The notes under the pieces: model-generated
Database searches by the model: none
Seen by the model: only the letters and a program-made list of their open reading frames with translations
Told to the model about the DNA's origin: nothing
Translations under genes and position numbers: made by a program
Source: Undaria pinnatifida
Lineage: Eukaryota > Sar > Phaeophyceae > Laminariales > Alariaceae
Assembly: GCA_012845835.1 (NCBI GenBank)
Contig: JABAKD010000016.1
Location: forward strand, 14,497,020-14,561,019
DNA length: 64,000 nt
Reading direction: 5' to 3'
Shown: piece by piece, positions 1-11,110 of the stretch
Numbering within the stretch: position 1 is the stretch's first letter
How the letters are laid out: each line of letters opens with the position of its first letter

Positions 1-146
1 TTTCACGGCTCTTCATTTACTGCCGTGTTTAGTTCTTGCTCGCATCGTAGGATAGCTTGGGACCAGCATAAATATCCTGGTTTTAGTACGGGCATGCGAG
101 AACACCGATTTCAACACACGCGCAAATGATGGTTCCGGCACTGTAC

Positions 147-679
147 CTGAACGAGCCATGACACTGATCGCAGCCAAAGATGTGCGCCGTGCTAGACTTG
201 CTGTGATCCCAGTACAGGTCCGTATGGCTGCCACAGTTCTTGCACTCAGAGCACGGAAAGGCCGTGTAGTGGCTACCCGTATCAATGATCACAGACACCC
301 TCTGCGGGGGGGTGCCGACGTAAACGTAGGCAAAGTGGGTTCCCCACCCGGGAAACAAGGGAGTGTCCTCAAAAGACATATACAACGACCGTCGGCCCTG
401 CCAGGTCCGTCTCGCCAACTTCTTCTCCTCCACCGCTACCGAGAGGGCAGCGTCCGTCGTGTGGTTGTGCCATGCTCGCCCGAGAGCAAGCGAGTAGAGC
501 TTCGTAGGCGTGCCATCAGCGAGGTCTGGCCCTGGCAGCTCCCTATCGAAGGGCAGAACCGACCCTCCGGGAAGGGGGAAGTACTTGTGATGTTGCGGAT
601 CGGTGAGCGCCGCCACTGCAGCCCCGGCGGCACAAATCAACGCCACGGACACACCATAAGGCCTAACGATTAACGTCAT
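147..679 (-). CDS. Secreted pepsin-family (A1) aspartic protease, exon 1 (partial gene)
   Basis: Predicted aspartyl endopeptidase entering the secretory pathway. The start is ATG at 679-677, followed by a hydrophobic signal-like segment (residues about 10-25, ending AAGAAVAA) and a propeptide-like stretch. The peptidase core begins near residue 112 with GTHFAYVYVGTPPQ, followed by the catalytic DTGS at residues 133-136. A Cys-rich insert comes next (CSECKNC, then CDQC near 170-173), resembling the disulfide-rich insert of plasmepsin-V-like and other protist A1 proteases. The ORF leaves homology after residue 177. A consensus donor (TCAG|GTACAG on the minus strand) lies at 147/146, so this is exon 1 and the intron runs off the window start. 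The second catalytic Asp is not in the window. Fold and first active-site motif are clear; the subfamily is an inference. Confidence 0.8.
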
Positions 680-901
680 TCGCCTCGATCCCGCTCTCGT
701 GCCGTCGTCCTGCTCCTAATGGGCCTCGTTGTTGTGCTGCCTTTCCACCCGCAACAAACAAAAGAAACCCCTCGGTGCAAATGGGGTTTCGTAGGAGAAC
801 CTCGATGGTTGTTTTTAACGGGACCCGGGGTTGTTTTTAGCCAAGCACCGCCACCGATGACCGGTGAGCGCACGCACAACAATATAATAAGGGCCATATA
901 A

Positions 902-1698
<797 letters not shown>

Positions 1699-1740
1699 GT
1701 AGTAGAGTTGTGAAGTTTGGCCCGCTGTACAAGTGTACAA

Positions 1741-1795
1741 GTTGTTGTTGTTGTTCTCACATTAACTCGCATAATCAAGTCCGTGGCCACAGAAC
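1741..1795 (-). repeat. Short dispersed LINE-associated segment
   Basis: The reverse complement of 1745-1790 matches 37510-37548 almost perfectly (DLIMRVNVRTT in translation). At 37.5 kb it immediately precedes a LINE reverse-transcriptase remnant. A small piece of the same repeat family is therefore present here, next to the CTA array. Confidence 0.55.
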
Positions 1796-2150
1796 AGGCT
1801 TCAGTCACTCTGGAGCTGATGAATTCCCTTCGGAAAAACACAAAAACCCAAGGTGGCACGTACGTACACGCATAGTGTATATCACAGCTGACGCAATTCA
1901 TGCCTCCACCGGAAACATATAAAAGTGAAATCGGGAGTCAGTCTACGATGTGCCAGGTTTATACCGGTGCATACGTCTCGTTACTCGCGCCTGCAAAAAC
2001 CGACTGTACCGCTTGCCACCCAAGAAAGACCGGAAGAAAGACTACCCACCAGGCGTTTAATTGCACGTACGTGCAAGGTTTTTGGAATTGCACGTAAACT
2101 CAGTACTACAGCCCCTGCCGACCTCGAGAGCAGACCTCGAGCCCCCCTAA

Positions 2151-2283
2151 GGGTTGGGTTGGGGTTAGGGTTAGGGTCAGGGTTAGGGTTAGGGTTAGCG
2201 CTAGGGTTAGGGTTAGGGTTAGGGTTAGGGTTAGGGTTAGGGTTAGGGTTAGGGTTAGGGTCGGGTCTGGGGTTGGGTTGGTC
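2151..2283 (+). repeat. Interstitial telomere-type (TTAGGG)n array
   Basis: About 20 mostly exact GGGTTA units with occasional GGGTCA, GGGTTG and GCGCTA variants. The array sits inside the left half of the foldback element rather than at a chromosome end. TTAGGG is the telomere unit of several stramenopile lineages; whether it is the telomere repeat of this species is inferred. Confidence 0.9.
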
Positions 2284-2481
2284 TGGGCAGCGCAACCGTC
2301 GTTTTGGAGAAACCCTATTTGCAGGACTGGCCTGCAACGAATTCTTGCAGGACGTGCCTCTGATTGGCCACCTGCAGCTTTTTACTTTTTATTGCCCGCG
2401 TTTTTTTTTTGGCGAATGCCTGCCGAACGCGCGGCGAAGCCGCGCGAGGGCACCTTTAGCCCCACGTACCGATCAAACGGT

Positions 2482-2540
2482 CAGGGTTGGGGTTGGGGTT
2501 GGGGTTGGGGTTAGGGTTAGGGTTGGGGTTGGGTGGGGCC
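2482..2540 (+). repeat. Second interstitial telomere-like array (GGGTTG/GGGTTA)
   Basis: About nine degenerate 6-bp units in the same orientation as the first array, on the other side of the foldback centre. Because both arrays read GGGTT on the plus strand, they are direct copies between inverted arms and not part of the inverted repeat. Confidence 0.85.
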
Positions 2541-2895
2541 TGTGCAGGTACCTGGAACAAAAGTGTGCCAAAACGTCCTGCAAGAATTTGTTGCAGGTCC
2601 GTCCTGCAACTAGGGTCTCCCGTCGTTTTGTGCGGACCTGCACATAGGGAGCCGCCATACACGAATCGCTATTGAATTTACGTGCAAATCTGAGAAGCCT
2701 TGCACGTACTACGTGCAATTTCACGGGAGCCGAAGACTACCACGTATATTATATACGTAGTATCTATCACTACGCATACGCACGACAGACCCAAGTCAAT
2801 TGGACAAAAGGAACAAAGAACAAATAAGAACTGGAAGGAAAGAAAATAAAAGAAAATAATTGGAAGTGTGGTGAGCTAAAGCTTTATTTTTCCGC

Positions 2896-3300
2896 ATTCG
2901 CCGGAGGATGAAAGGAAAAAAAAACAGGAAAAAAAAGAAAAGAAAAGAGAAGAAAGCGAAAATAGAAAACGAAAAAGGAAAGGAAAGAAAAGAAAAGACA
3001 AGAAAAGCAAGAGTAAACCTTACTGAGTGCAATGTGCTGGTACTTTTCCAGAGTATGGGCATTCAGCTTGCACCCTCCTCTATCTATGGTATGATGCTAT
3101 ATATAGGTGCATTTTTTTTTTTTTTTTTTTTTTTTCCCCTAAAACCGTCAGATTTATCCCTTACAAGGATTTATGGCTTCCACGCACAAATTGCCCGCCC
3201 GTCCGCCCCCCCCCCCCCCCCCTTCCCCCCCCCCCTCCAACCCCGCTCGCTTTTGATCAAAACCAGGCCCCCACGTCCTTCAAAACTCCGCCCCCCCCTC
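2896..3300. repeat. Low-complexity block: purine tract, poly-T and poly-C
   Basis: An A/G-only style tract covers 2905-3012, a T run of about 27 covers 3110-3136, and C-rich homopolymers cover 3207-3240. The apparent ORFs here are Lys/Glu- or Phe/Pro-rich shadows of the composition. Confidence 0.85.
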
Positions 3301-4062
3301 ACCGGTTATTCGACTTACAGGATTCACTTGATTAACGGATACATTTCCCTCCACAGCTGTCAGATTTGGTCCCCCTCAGAAACGGGTTTTATAGTTTCCG
3401 CGCTCAGGCTGACTAACATCACCCTGTTGACCCTGATAGCTACACTGTAGTTGTAAGGAGAGTCGCTGACCTATACGTATCCTTAATGAGGACACACAAC
3501 CCGTTATACGCGCGATCGGAGTATCACACACAGCTTGCAAAGATGAGTTTCGACAAAATATTCGATCTCACAGCTGGATTGTGTATTCATTTTTTATAAC
3601 ATACAAATAAGAACAGAAGTAGTACCGTGCAGCAGTGGAGCCGGGGGGTACCTTGCCTGCACGTCGTCGCACGTATGCACATGAAGAAAGATATAAAAAC
3701 TCACCCATATAGACTAGTATATTTCGAATATCAACAACGCAGCTAGCTGCTTGCAAAGATGAGTATTGACCTGAAATTCGTCGAACTCACGGCTGACGTC
3801 CTTGAAATATTTTTTACCAATATGTATATACTCGTATATTGTATGTGTTTTTTTAACAAAACAATAATATGACCCCTCCCATTATGGAAAAACTCACCCA
3901 CATGGTATATTAAAGTACCAACAACGCAGCTTGCAAAGATGAGTATTGACCCGAAATTCGTCGAACTCACGTAATACGCGCGATCGGAGTATCACTCACA
4001 GCTTGCAAATCTTTGATGAGTTTCGACAAAATATTCGATCTCACAGCTAGCTGGAGTGTATT
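3290..4062 (+). repeat. Dispersed repeat family R1, copy a, with internal subrepeats
   Basis: 3294-3583 aligns with 8140-8420; shared blocks include TACGCGCGATCGGAGT and TTCGATCTCACAG. The end module (AGCTTGCAAAGATGAGT...) is repeated at 3748-3793, 3924-3973 and 3971-4052, giving a degenerate internal array. It has no coding capacity. It may be a non-autonomous transposon or a satellite-like relic. Confidence 0.7.
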
Positions 4063-4099
4063 ATTATTTTTTTAGTATAATTTTAATCACTCTTTGATT

Positions 4100-4295
4100 T
4101 CAGGGAGTTTTTTTTCGTCTCGGCCTAAGTATGCGATTCGCGGAACTGAAATTCTCTGCCAAATAGCTTCGTTCGAGCGCCGGCTTCGGGGGGCGGCTCC
4201 AACGCCCCTCTCGCCCTGCCGTGTCCGTTCCGCACATCGACGTGAACGCGGACGGATGCCGAGCGAGACAAGCGAGAAGTTGCAAAAATACCGCA
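4100..4295 (+). repeat. Dispersed repeat family R2, copy a
   Basis: This block, from the GTTTTTTTTCGTCTCGGC region to CGAGCGAGACAAGCGAGAAG, is present as a reverse complement at 20771-20958 and as a partial reverse copy at 24478-24545. It is GC-rich with no credible ORF. Confidence 0.75.
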
Positions 4296-4538
4296 TGTCG
4301 AGGAGGAATTCCGGAGATTTTGGTTGTATCTTAATGTCTGCAGCGCCTGGATGATTTACAAAAATTGGCATCATTTCCAAACAAAACGGCTGACGGTAGT
4401 TGCTGCTGGTACTGTTTTGAATTTTGCGGTGGCATGACCTTCTTCCAACCATTTCCCTATTTTTCCGTCCCCCACCTCTTCTAATTTTATCTACTTCTGC
4501 CTTTCCCTACATCTGTTCATTTTAGCGGTTAGTCTACC

Positions 4539-5400
4539 CTAATCCTCATCGACTTTCCCACCGCAGGGCATTGGCCCCAGTCCTCCTCTTTCTTCTTTCG
4601 TGCCTCTTGCGGCTTGGCGGTCTCTCAGGCTTAGTCTATATCTGTCTGTTAACTGCGTGAAATCGGGACCTGAGTGAGTGGTCACCGAGACGATCTGGAA
4701 GAGACGTTCCTTGCAGACGCCTTTCTGCGATAGGGACGATTCGTCCATCCCTCCGACAATACTGGCCGCTACCTGTGGGATCATGTCGCTGTCTTATTTC
4801 CCGAGGCGCCCAAAGTGTTCCGCCGCGAGGGTGGTGAGTTTGTAGCTGCGCTCGTCGAAGGACGCCTGTCCAGGACAGGCGTAATGATTGCGCTTGCGCG
4901 CCTCAAAAGCGAAAACAGCTGATCCGTTTCGGTCCGCGCTGTCTGTCCGCATGCGGGCGCCCGCTTGTGTATCCGCATACATACGTGACGTCAACCAGTA
5001 TCGCCTTGTTGCGATACTCCGATTCCGTAGCATCTCGGAGTCCTCGCGCCTCAATAACGATGTTCATTCGTAAATCCATGTTTGCGTGGAAGGGGGATCC
5101 GTTTTCCACCTGGTGGCGGATGGACAAGTTCTTAAAGGTGCGGGAAAGCGCGTGCACCAGGGGCTGGTGCTTGTTCATTTGCGCGTCCGATCGGTGACAC
5201 AGTCGTGCATGCCGCGTATTAACCTCCGCTGCACCGCGGTAGGGGTAACTCATATCCAGGAATTATCTATTCCCAAGAATCTCCTTCCTGTAGTCACGAA
5301 CTCTGATGTTGGGATGGTTGTGGCCGAGTCGACAGACCTCGCCCTTAAGAAGGCGGTAGCTCCTAGTCCCGATTGACTCCGCTGCCTAGCCTTGGCCAAG
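4539..5400 (-). pseudogene. LINE ORF2 3'-end remnant, copy 1
   Basis: The minus-strand translation carries motifs shared with the copies near 12.6-13.7 kb: an FEARKR..HY segment, then PGQ.SF.ERSYKL.TLA, FGRLGK, and (in a shifted frame) SIVGG and QKGVCKERLF. These resemble the region downstream of the reverse transcriptase in plant and algal non-LTR retrotransposons (conserved ETFGR.G-type motif). The coding sequence is split over at least three frames with stops, so it is dead. Upstream debris of the same unit continues at 5488-5965. Confidence 0.6.
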
Positions 5401-5487
5401 CCTCAGATCTCGTTATCTCTTTGAGAGTCGCCCGTTCCTCGCTGGGCCCTCGTCTCGGGGAGCTGGTCCTACGAAGCGACCTACCTC

Positions 5488-5965
5488 TCATAACGACCTC
5501 GATTTATTTACCAGTTTTCCCCGTCTATGCTGCTCTTTGCTAAAGCTGATAGTTCCGACGTCGTGTGCTGGCAACACTTCAACACTTCCGCAGCTGATTG
5601 CTTGTTTTCCGACTATAAAGGCTCTGTCCCGCCAGCTTTTCGGCACGCTATTCGCCACGGCTTCCTCTGAAACCCTATGCAAATCGCCGAGGTCCCTGTT
5701 CCAAATGCGCCGAACGAGGTCATAATCGAGCAGCTCCATCGCGACTTTGTCCCCTACAGCGCCGGACAGATCAGCAAGCACCTCCGGCACCGTCGTTACC
5801 AGTTATGACCGGTGCTGACATCCTCCGGACTTCAGCCGACGACAGCCAACACCCTCCGCCCCCCGTGAACAGGCTCGCCTTCGCCTGCTGATAGGGTTGC
5901 AGGGTCAGCATTTTTTTGTCGGGCACCCGTCCGCGAAAAACGACGCCTATCCATTCATAGTACAT
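5488..5965 (-). pseudogene. Probable upstream portion of the decayed LINE
   Basis: Two minus-strand frames follow on from the 4.5-5.4 kb LINE remnant. One (5771-5965) contains LQPYQQAKASLF and GGGGCWLS. The other (5488-5790) is LADLSGAVGDKVA followed by a charged region. The order on the minus strand is consistent with a single LINE read from 5965 towards 4539. Assignment rests mainly on adjacency and on resemblance to the W-L.....P and GDH segments of LINE ORF2 C-terminal regions, so it is tentative. Confidence 0.4.
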
Positions 5966-6339
5966 AAATGCTCTTATTGTACGGAAACCAAAAACCGCTG
6001 TCTATAGCATTACCACCGTAAAGTCCACACCAGCCACGTGTAGTTTGCTCCCTTCCACCTCATAGTTTATCTTTGAAATATTGGACAACTGCATTTAGCA
6101 TGCAGGTAGAATCTGTTGCTCCCATCTAACTCCCCCCTCCCCCCCCCCCCTCCCCCTTCCCCTCTGCCCCGCCATAACTAAATCCGCCAGAGGTATCAAC
6201 CCTACCCCGCAGGTGATATCGTCTCTTTACGTTTCGAGCCATCCGTGCAGCAGCTCCATCTCATTCATATGGTCTTCAAGTTTCAATAACCCCCCCCGCC
6301 CCTCCCCCATCCGTTGAAGCAGCAATCCAAGGAGTCACG
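5966..6339. other. No recognisable gene; C-rich homopolymers
   Basis: Contains C-rich tracts at 6124-6160 and 6289-6308, with no reading frame or repeat match I could support. It separates the minus-strand LINE debris from the plus-strand LINE. Confidence 0.5.
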
Positions 6340-7777
6340 ATGGGGGAAGGTACGGTATCGGGGTTGATGTTTGCGGACGATTTCGTGGGGATATCAGAAA
6401 CAAACACCCGAAGGGTTACAAGAACAGATGGAAAAGGAACTAAAGTGCACAAGGAAGGGGAGAGTGACAGTGAATGTACAAAAGTGCGCAGTAGTAGTAG
6501 TATTAATAGTAGTAGTATTAGTGGTAGTAGTAGCAGTAGTAGTAGTAGTAGTAGTAGTAATAGTAGTTGAAGTAAGTATGTAACGAAGACAAGGTGATTC
6601 CGGTAACTTTCAAATGGAAGTGGGGAGAAGATTACCTACCAATCGTAGACCAGTATACGTACCTTGGCGTAAAGATATCAAACGACTGCTCTTGGGATAC
6701 ACACATAGCGAAAGTAATAGGAAAGGGTAACGCGCAAGTAGGCAAGATGGATGCGATCCTAACCGACTCGCACCTTGACACTAGGATTAAGAGATGTACC
6801 ATCTGATGAACGTGATTGTACCAAAGCTAGAGTATGCAGGAGAAGTATGGGAAGGGAGCGCGAAATTCGTAAAAGAATGGAAAATATTGCACATGACAGC
6901 AGCTAAAAAGACACTAGGATGCTCAAGTACGACGAGCAATACAGCATTAAGAGCGGAACTAGGAATATATCCACTTAAAACAAATAGAGACTCGAGAAAG
7001 TTGAGATGGCAAAATAAAGTAAGGAATATGCCAGAAAAGAGGTTGCCAGCCATAGCTGATAGGACGGCACGGGACAAGGCAACAAAATGGCGAACTGAAA
7101 TAAGATGGGACAACGTAGTCGAGAAAACATGGAAGGGTTTAGGAGACCGAGAAGAGGTACTGTGTATAGAGAACTTTGGCGGGTACAAGACAGAAGTAAA
7201 ATAAATTATAGAAGAAAGGGAAAGGCTGGCGCTAAGAAATATGTGAAAGAAGATAAACACTTGAAGATATACAGGGGGTTGAGGGAAGATATTGGAGTGA
7301 AAACATATTTGCACGCCCCGAACGGACGACGCAAAAAAGATGAAACTGCGATTTCGCGCAGGGGACCTGGACCTACCAGAAAGAAAGGGAGATACCAGTA
7401 GTCGGGAGGAGGAGAACGTGGATGCATACATGTGCCCGTGTGGCACTACAATACAAGTAGAGAGTAGGACTCATATAGTAGGAGAATGTGAACTATGCAC
7501 GGAGGAACGGGATGTGTTAGAGGAGATGATGAAATTAGACGAATGTGACATGGAAGAGTTTGGTAAACTAGAGAGTAGCGAGAAAACGATCGCTATCCTA
7601 GGAGATAGATGGTGGCCACAGACGGCGAAACAGGAAGGGGATAGGGTAAGCGAACAGTTTCTATGTAATATATGGAAAAAACGTACTGAGCGCCCAAATG
7701 CTGGGGGTGTCTCTATTAGGAGTGGGAACGGTGCTCCGTCTCGAAAGGGAAGCGTGGTCAACGCTATGGTTAATTGA
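6340..7777 (+). pseudogene. LINE-type (non-LTR) reverse transcriptase, 3' half, frameshifted
   Basis: The first frame gives the RT catalytic motif C as LMFADDFVGI (6362-6391). A +1 shift follows (EKELKCTRKGRVTVNVQKCAVVV), then another into 6594-6806 with YTYLGVKISNDCSWDTHI, a typical post-catalytic RT/thumb motif. The next frame (6794-7204) continues with KLEYAGEVWEG and AAKKTLGCSS. The last block (7340-7777) has a Cys/His cluster (CPCG..THIVGEC..C), as found at the end of many LINE ORF2 proteins. At least four frame breaks make it inactive. Endonuclease and palm N-terminus are absent. Confidence 0.85.
6485..6575 (+). repeat. Imperfect (AGT)n microsatellite inside the RT coding region
   Basis: Roughly 28 AGT/GTA units with a few substitutions. 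They begin exactly at the codons for the VVV following QKCA in the LINE protein. The array adds about 28 residues and the frame changes immediately after it. Confidence 0.85.
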
Positions 7778-7899
7778 CTAACGCAAGCAACAAATGAGTA
7801 CGCCCCCCCCCCTCCCCCCCGATTTGGTGTCTCTGGAGTGGTCACACCAGAGAATAACGTAACTCATTGACGCTGTGTAATTCAAAGGCAAGAAAGGAG

Positions 7900-8110
7900 G
7901 CACAAGGTGCCAAAGTCCGTCTTACGAGCGGTTTTTGGAAGGATGCAGCTCACCTGTTGTGCGACTCGCCGAGCACGTCACGGCGCTTCACGTTTGGTGC
8001 AAGCAATGTCTGCCTGGCGGGTGCCAACCCGATGTGCTCCGCCCCAGCATGGTAAGGATGCGAGGGTCTATGGTCATACGACTACGGCCATGCATGAATA
8101 TCGAGTACCC
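7900..8110 (+). repeat. Dispersed repeat family R3, copy a
   Basis: This stretch (GGATGCAGCTCACC...GGTCATACGACTACGGCCAT...) matches the reverse complement of about 10770-10990. The two copies face each other across 2.7 kb. No credible protein is encoded. Confidence 0.7.
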
Positions 8111-8139
8111 ATTCCCCCCTTTTGACCCCTCGCCCCCCT

Positions 8140-8420
8140 CCCCTCACCGGTTGTACTAAAAACAAGTGACTACAGGATTACTTGTGCATTCCACAGCCGT
8201 CATATTTTGTCCCCCTCATAAACGAGTCGTATAGTTTCCGTGCACAGCTTGATCAACATCATCCTGTTGAACCTGGTACAAGCTAGTTCTAAGGGAGGTC
8301 GCCGACCTATCCTCAATGAGGACACGCACCTAGTAATACGCGCGATCGGAGTGTCACACACAGCTTGCAAATACGAGTTTCGACGAAATCTTCGATCTCA
8401 CAGTATCAGTGTTTTTTTTT
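8140..8420 (+). repeat. Dispersed repeat family R1, copy b
   Basis: Aligns with 3294-3583 throughout, including TAATACGCGCGATCGGAGTG and the terminal CTTCGATCTCACAG. It lies directly behind R3 copy a. It is followed at 8569-8606 by four CTATTTATA units. Confidence 0.7.
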
Positions 8421-8640
8421 TTTTATCGTACTTACCTGGTACATACATCGGTCGAAGTGTGATACGACCATGCTCGGGCCATGTTGAAGCCCCCCGTGCG
8501 TGCGGCGCCATGCCAATTTTATTGAACGAAGCCTGTCGTGCGACCACAGCCCAGAGTACGACCATACGCTACTATTTATACTATTTATACTATTTATACT
8601 ATTTATGGTGTGATACGTGATAACAACAACAACTGTTAAC

Positions 8641-8862
8641 AGCCGGCGTCACCGGTAGTTCAATTGTAAGTCGCGTAGCAACAACTAATACTACTATTGC
8701 GTGAGGTTGATGTCGTAAGTTCGAGCTCCGCAAGGGATTATTTGTTACTATTAGTAGTAATTGACGCGCCGAACGTGCGAGGGCGCGAGCTCGCGAAATT
8801 CGATGCAAACGGACGAGCGAGCTGAAAAAGCTACAAAGCGGGAGCAGCTGAACCCTACCATA
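8641..8862 (+). repeat. tRNA-derived SINE, 5' portion
   Basis: A tRNA-like head (A-box-like TAGTTCAATTGTAAG, B-box-like GTAAGTTCGAGCTC) is followed by a body ending GCAGCTGAACCCTACC. The body corresponds to the AGCAGTGGG..GCTGAACCCTA segment of the copies at 14.0, 19.7, 23.3 and 34.3 kb. The head differs from theirs, and the 3' tail is missing. Confidence 0.5.
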
Positions 8863-9140
8863 TTTTGTTTTAGCTGTCTTTGCTCATGCCATCTATTATG
8901 TTCGCACTTTTTCTCTCCCATTTTCCCTCCCTAGACGTAACTCAGATCCGGGGTCACTCAACAGGCTCTTCTCCCCCCTCCCCACTACGGTACGCGCCTT
9001 CATGTTTATCGCGAGAAGAATTCAGCACTTTGTTCCTTCGTTGACTCTCATCAAATTGTGGGTACCCATGCTATTACGCGCTCTCGGCAATTTGTGTCTC
9101 TAGAAAACAAAAATCTTCCTATCTGTCGAGATTTGAACCT
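8863..9140 (+). repeat. Dispersed repeat R4, third copy
   Basis: Blocks such as AACTCAGATCCGGGGTCA, CCCCACTACGG, TTTATCGCGAGAAGAATTCAGCA and the TACCCATGCT segment also occur in the duplicated units at 19.4-19.57 kb and 22.99-23.2 kb, in the same order. It ends in a B-box-like GAGATTTGAACCTC. Confidence 0.6.
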
Positions 9141-9179
9141 CTGACTCCCCAAGAGATCTTACTTGGTAGTATTGAAATA

Positions 9180-9345
9180 GTGCTCGAAAGGATTAGGAGT
9201 AGGAAGGGTGCTGATGTTCCGAGTAGGAAGGGTGCTGTTCCGAGTAGGAAGGATGCTGCTCCGTCTCGAAAGGAGTGCATGTGGTCAATGTACAGACGAC
9301 AAGCAACGCAAGCAACACTGAGTACGCCCCCCCCTCCGTCTCGAA
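9180..9345 (+). repeat. Duplicated end module of the 6.3-7.8 kb LINE, with a short tandem expansion
   Basis: The segment from GCTCCGTCTCGAAAGG through GGTCAA, ACGCAAGCAAC and GAGTACGCCCCCCC reproduces 7732-7811, just around the LINE stop codon. It is preceded by three copies of a 20-30 bp unit (CGAGTAGGAAGGGTGCTG). It looks like a 3'-end fragment of the same LINE family. Confidence 0.6.
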
Positions 9346-9660
9346 CATCTCACGGCGCTTCGCATTTTCAGATTTGTTGTACCGATTGGTTTACAGAATT
9401 GTTTACCGAACTTCGTGGTGTTCGCGCGAAATGAGGAAATATAACCCACGCGTCCGCACTTAGCCGTGCCCGTAGAACTAGCCCTCGGGGTCGACACGAC
9501 AGCTCTAACCCGGTTGTTTCTGCTTCCACCCCGACGAGCGAGCTAGCTGTGCAACCTCCGACTCCGACAAGCAGCCTAATTGAGCACCTCTGGCATAAGC
9601 CCGCAACTGGGGCGAAAGATCCGTCAACAGGGGCTTCGATCTGTGAGGATATAATACCTG

Positions 9661-9735
9661 ATGGTGGTGGTGGTGGTGGTGGTGGTGGTGGTGGTGGTGG
9701 TGGTGGTGGTGGTGGTGGTGGTGGTGGTGGTGGTG
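9661..9735 (+). repeat. (GGT)25 microsatellite
   Basis: A perfect GGT run followed by GCTGTTGCTGCT. The overlapping poly-Gly and poly-Pro frames are composition artefacts. Confidence 0.95.
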
Positions 9736-10263
9736 CTGTTGCTGCTCCGAGGACTGCTCTTGACTTTGGCGTTTTGGTCATATTTCGTACCGGTGTGATA
9801 TTTCTTAGGCATTTAATGTGTACGTACGTCGTACATGGGTTTTTGTACTGCCATGTGTCATCTCTACCAGGTATTATTTTATCCTGCAAGAGTGCGTGGC
9901 CTGGCTCTTTTAGTTGACTTGGATGGATGATAAAACACCTACGGCTTCATCTGACACGGGATTCACGTAATAAAATATTCTTGGTACGAATGGCTACTGC
10001 CCTGGTATGATTGTTCTACGCGCAATGATAGCACACGATCGGTATCAGCACGAGAGAAGTTTTCGTGCTGAAAGCGGCAAGTTTTCCATCATTTTCGGAC
10101 CTGCGGATCGGCCCACGGGTCAGGCCCGCGGGGCGCCGGTACGACAAGGGCCCTCCGATAGGCAGCTGCAAGTTTGAAAAGGCGAATCTGAAGGCCAAAT
10201 CCACGAGTTCGACCCGCGGTTCAGCCGAAAACAACCAGCGGTCATGGTGGCTTGCCCCCCGAA

Positions 10264-10525
10264 TGACCCGTATCTTGACCCGACCCGACCCGCGATATTT
10301 CCAAACCTCTTGACCCGACCCGCGAGGTTTTGAAACCTCTGGACCCGCCCCGCCCCGTCCCGCCCCGTCCCGCCCCGCCCCGACCCGCGAGATTTCAACA
10401 CTTCTTGGCCCGACCCGAACCGACCAAACCCGTGAGATTTTAAAACATAAGGACCCGACCCGACCCGACCCGACCCGCGACATTTTCAAGCGCTCCTGAC
10501 CCGACCCGCGGGTCGCGTCATGACC
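10264..10525. repeat. GACCCG-rich minisatellite
   Basis: Six degenerate units, each consisting of GACCCGACCCG runs followed by CGCGAKATTTYMAA-type spacers and CTTG/CTCTG. Unit length varies from about 30 to 65 bp because the pentamer run length varies. The minus-strand SRVGSGRVG-type frame is an artefact. Confidence 0.85.
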
Positions 10526-10769
10526 CACCCGTGAAAACCCCTGATTAACTTAAGTTTTGTTTTACTAATAACCGGGTGGTGGTTCTCGTGGGGGGGGGGG
10601 GGTGATGTCGAGGGGGGTGATAGCCGTACGATGGGTAAGGTTGGGTAGGTGTGGCACATCCACCGAGGCACCAGAGGAGGCTCATATCACGGGGAGTAAT
10701 ACCACACTTTGCAATTGGAGGTCATTGGCACGCTTCGATGCTTCCACGCTTCCAGCCATAGGTAGGTGC

Positions 10770-10990
10770 CCGGGTCGGGGGGTGTACTCGATATTCATGC
10801 ATGGCCGTAGTCGTATGACCACAGACCCTCGCATCCCTACTATGCCGGGAGGGAGCACGTCGGGTTTTCACCAACCAGACAGACTTCGCGTGTGCCAAGC
10901 GCGAAGCGCCGTAAGGTGTACGGCAAGTCGCATGAAGGATAAGCTGCATCCTACAAAAACAGTCATGAGGCGGGCTTCCGCACCTTGTGC
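10770..10990 (-). repeat. Dispersed repeat family R3, copy b (inverted)
   Basis: Reverse-complement counterpart of 7900-8110, sharing ATGCATGGCCGTAGTCGTAT, CCTCGCATCC and GATAAGCTGCATCC. The rest of 10530-11110 shows no gene. Confidence 0.7.
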
Positions 10991-11110
10991 GTACTTTCTT
11001 GCATATGGATGGCGTAATACTTTATTTTCTTGTGTGGCCACTTTTAGAGACAGTGATCGACGGGGACTCTATGTAACGGCCTCGTGGATGCCGCACAATA
11101 ATTTGAAGGG

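Larger units (their letters stand above)
2054..2725. mobile_element. Foldback (long inverted repeat) element containing telomere-like arrays
   Basis: The outer arms at 2058-2100 and 2675-2721 are reverse complements. AATTGCACGTACGTGCAAGG pairs with CCTTGCACGTACTACGTGCA, and a second GCACGTAAA block also pairs. Inner arms at 2296-2362 and 2575-2632 also pair (TTGCAGGAC..CCTGCAAC..AATTCTTGCAGGAC). Two GGGTTA/GGGTTG arrays sit inside. No ORF of interest lies within. This looks like a foldback or MITE-like element; no target-site duplication was identified. Confidence 0.65.
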
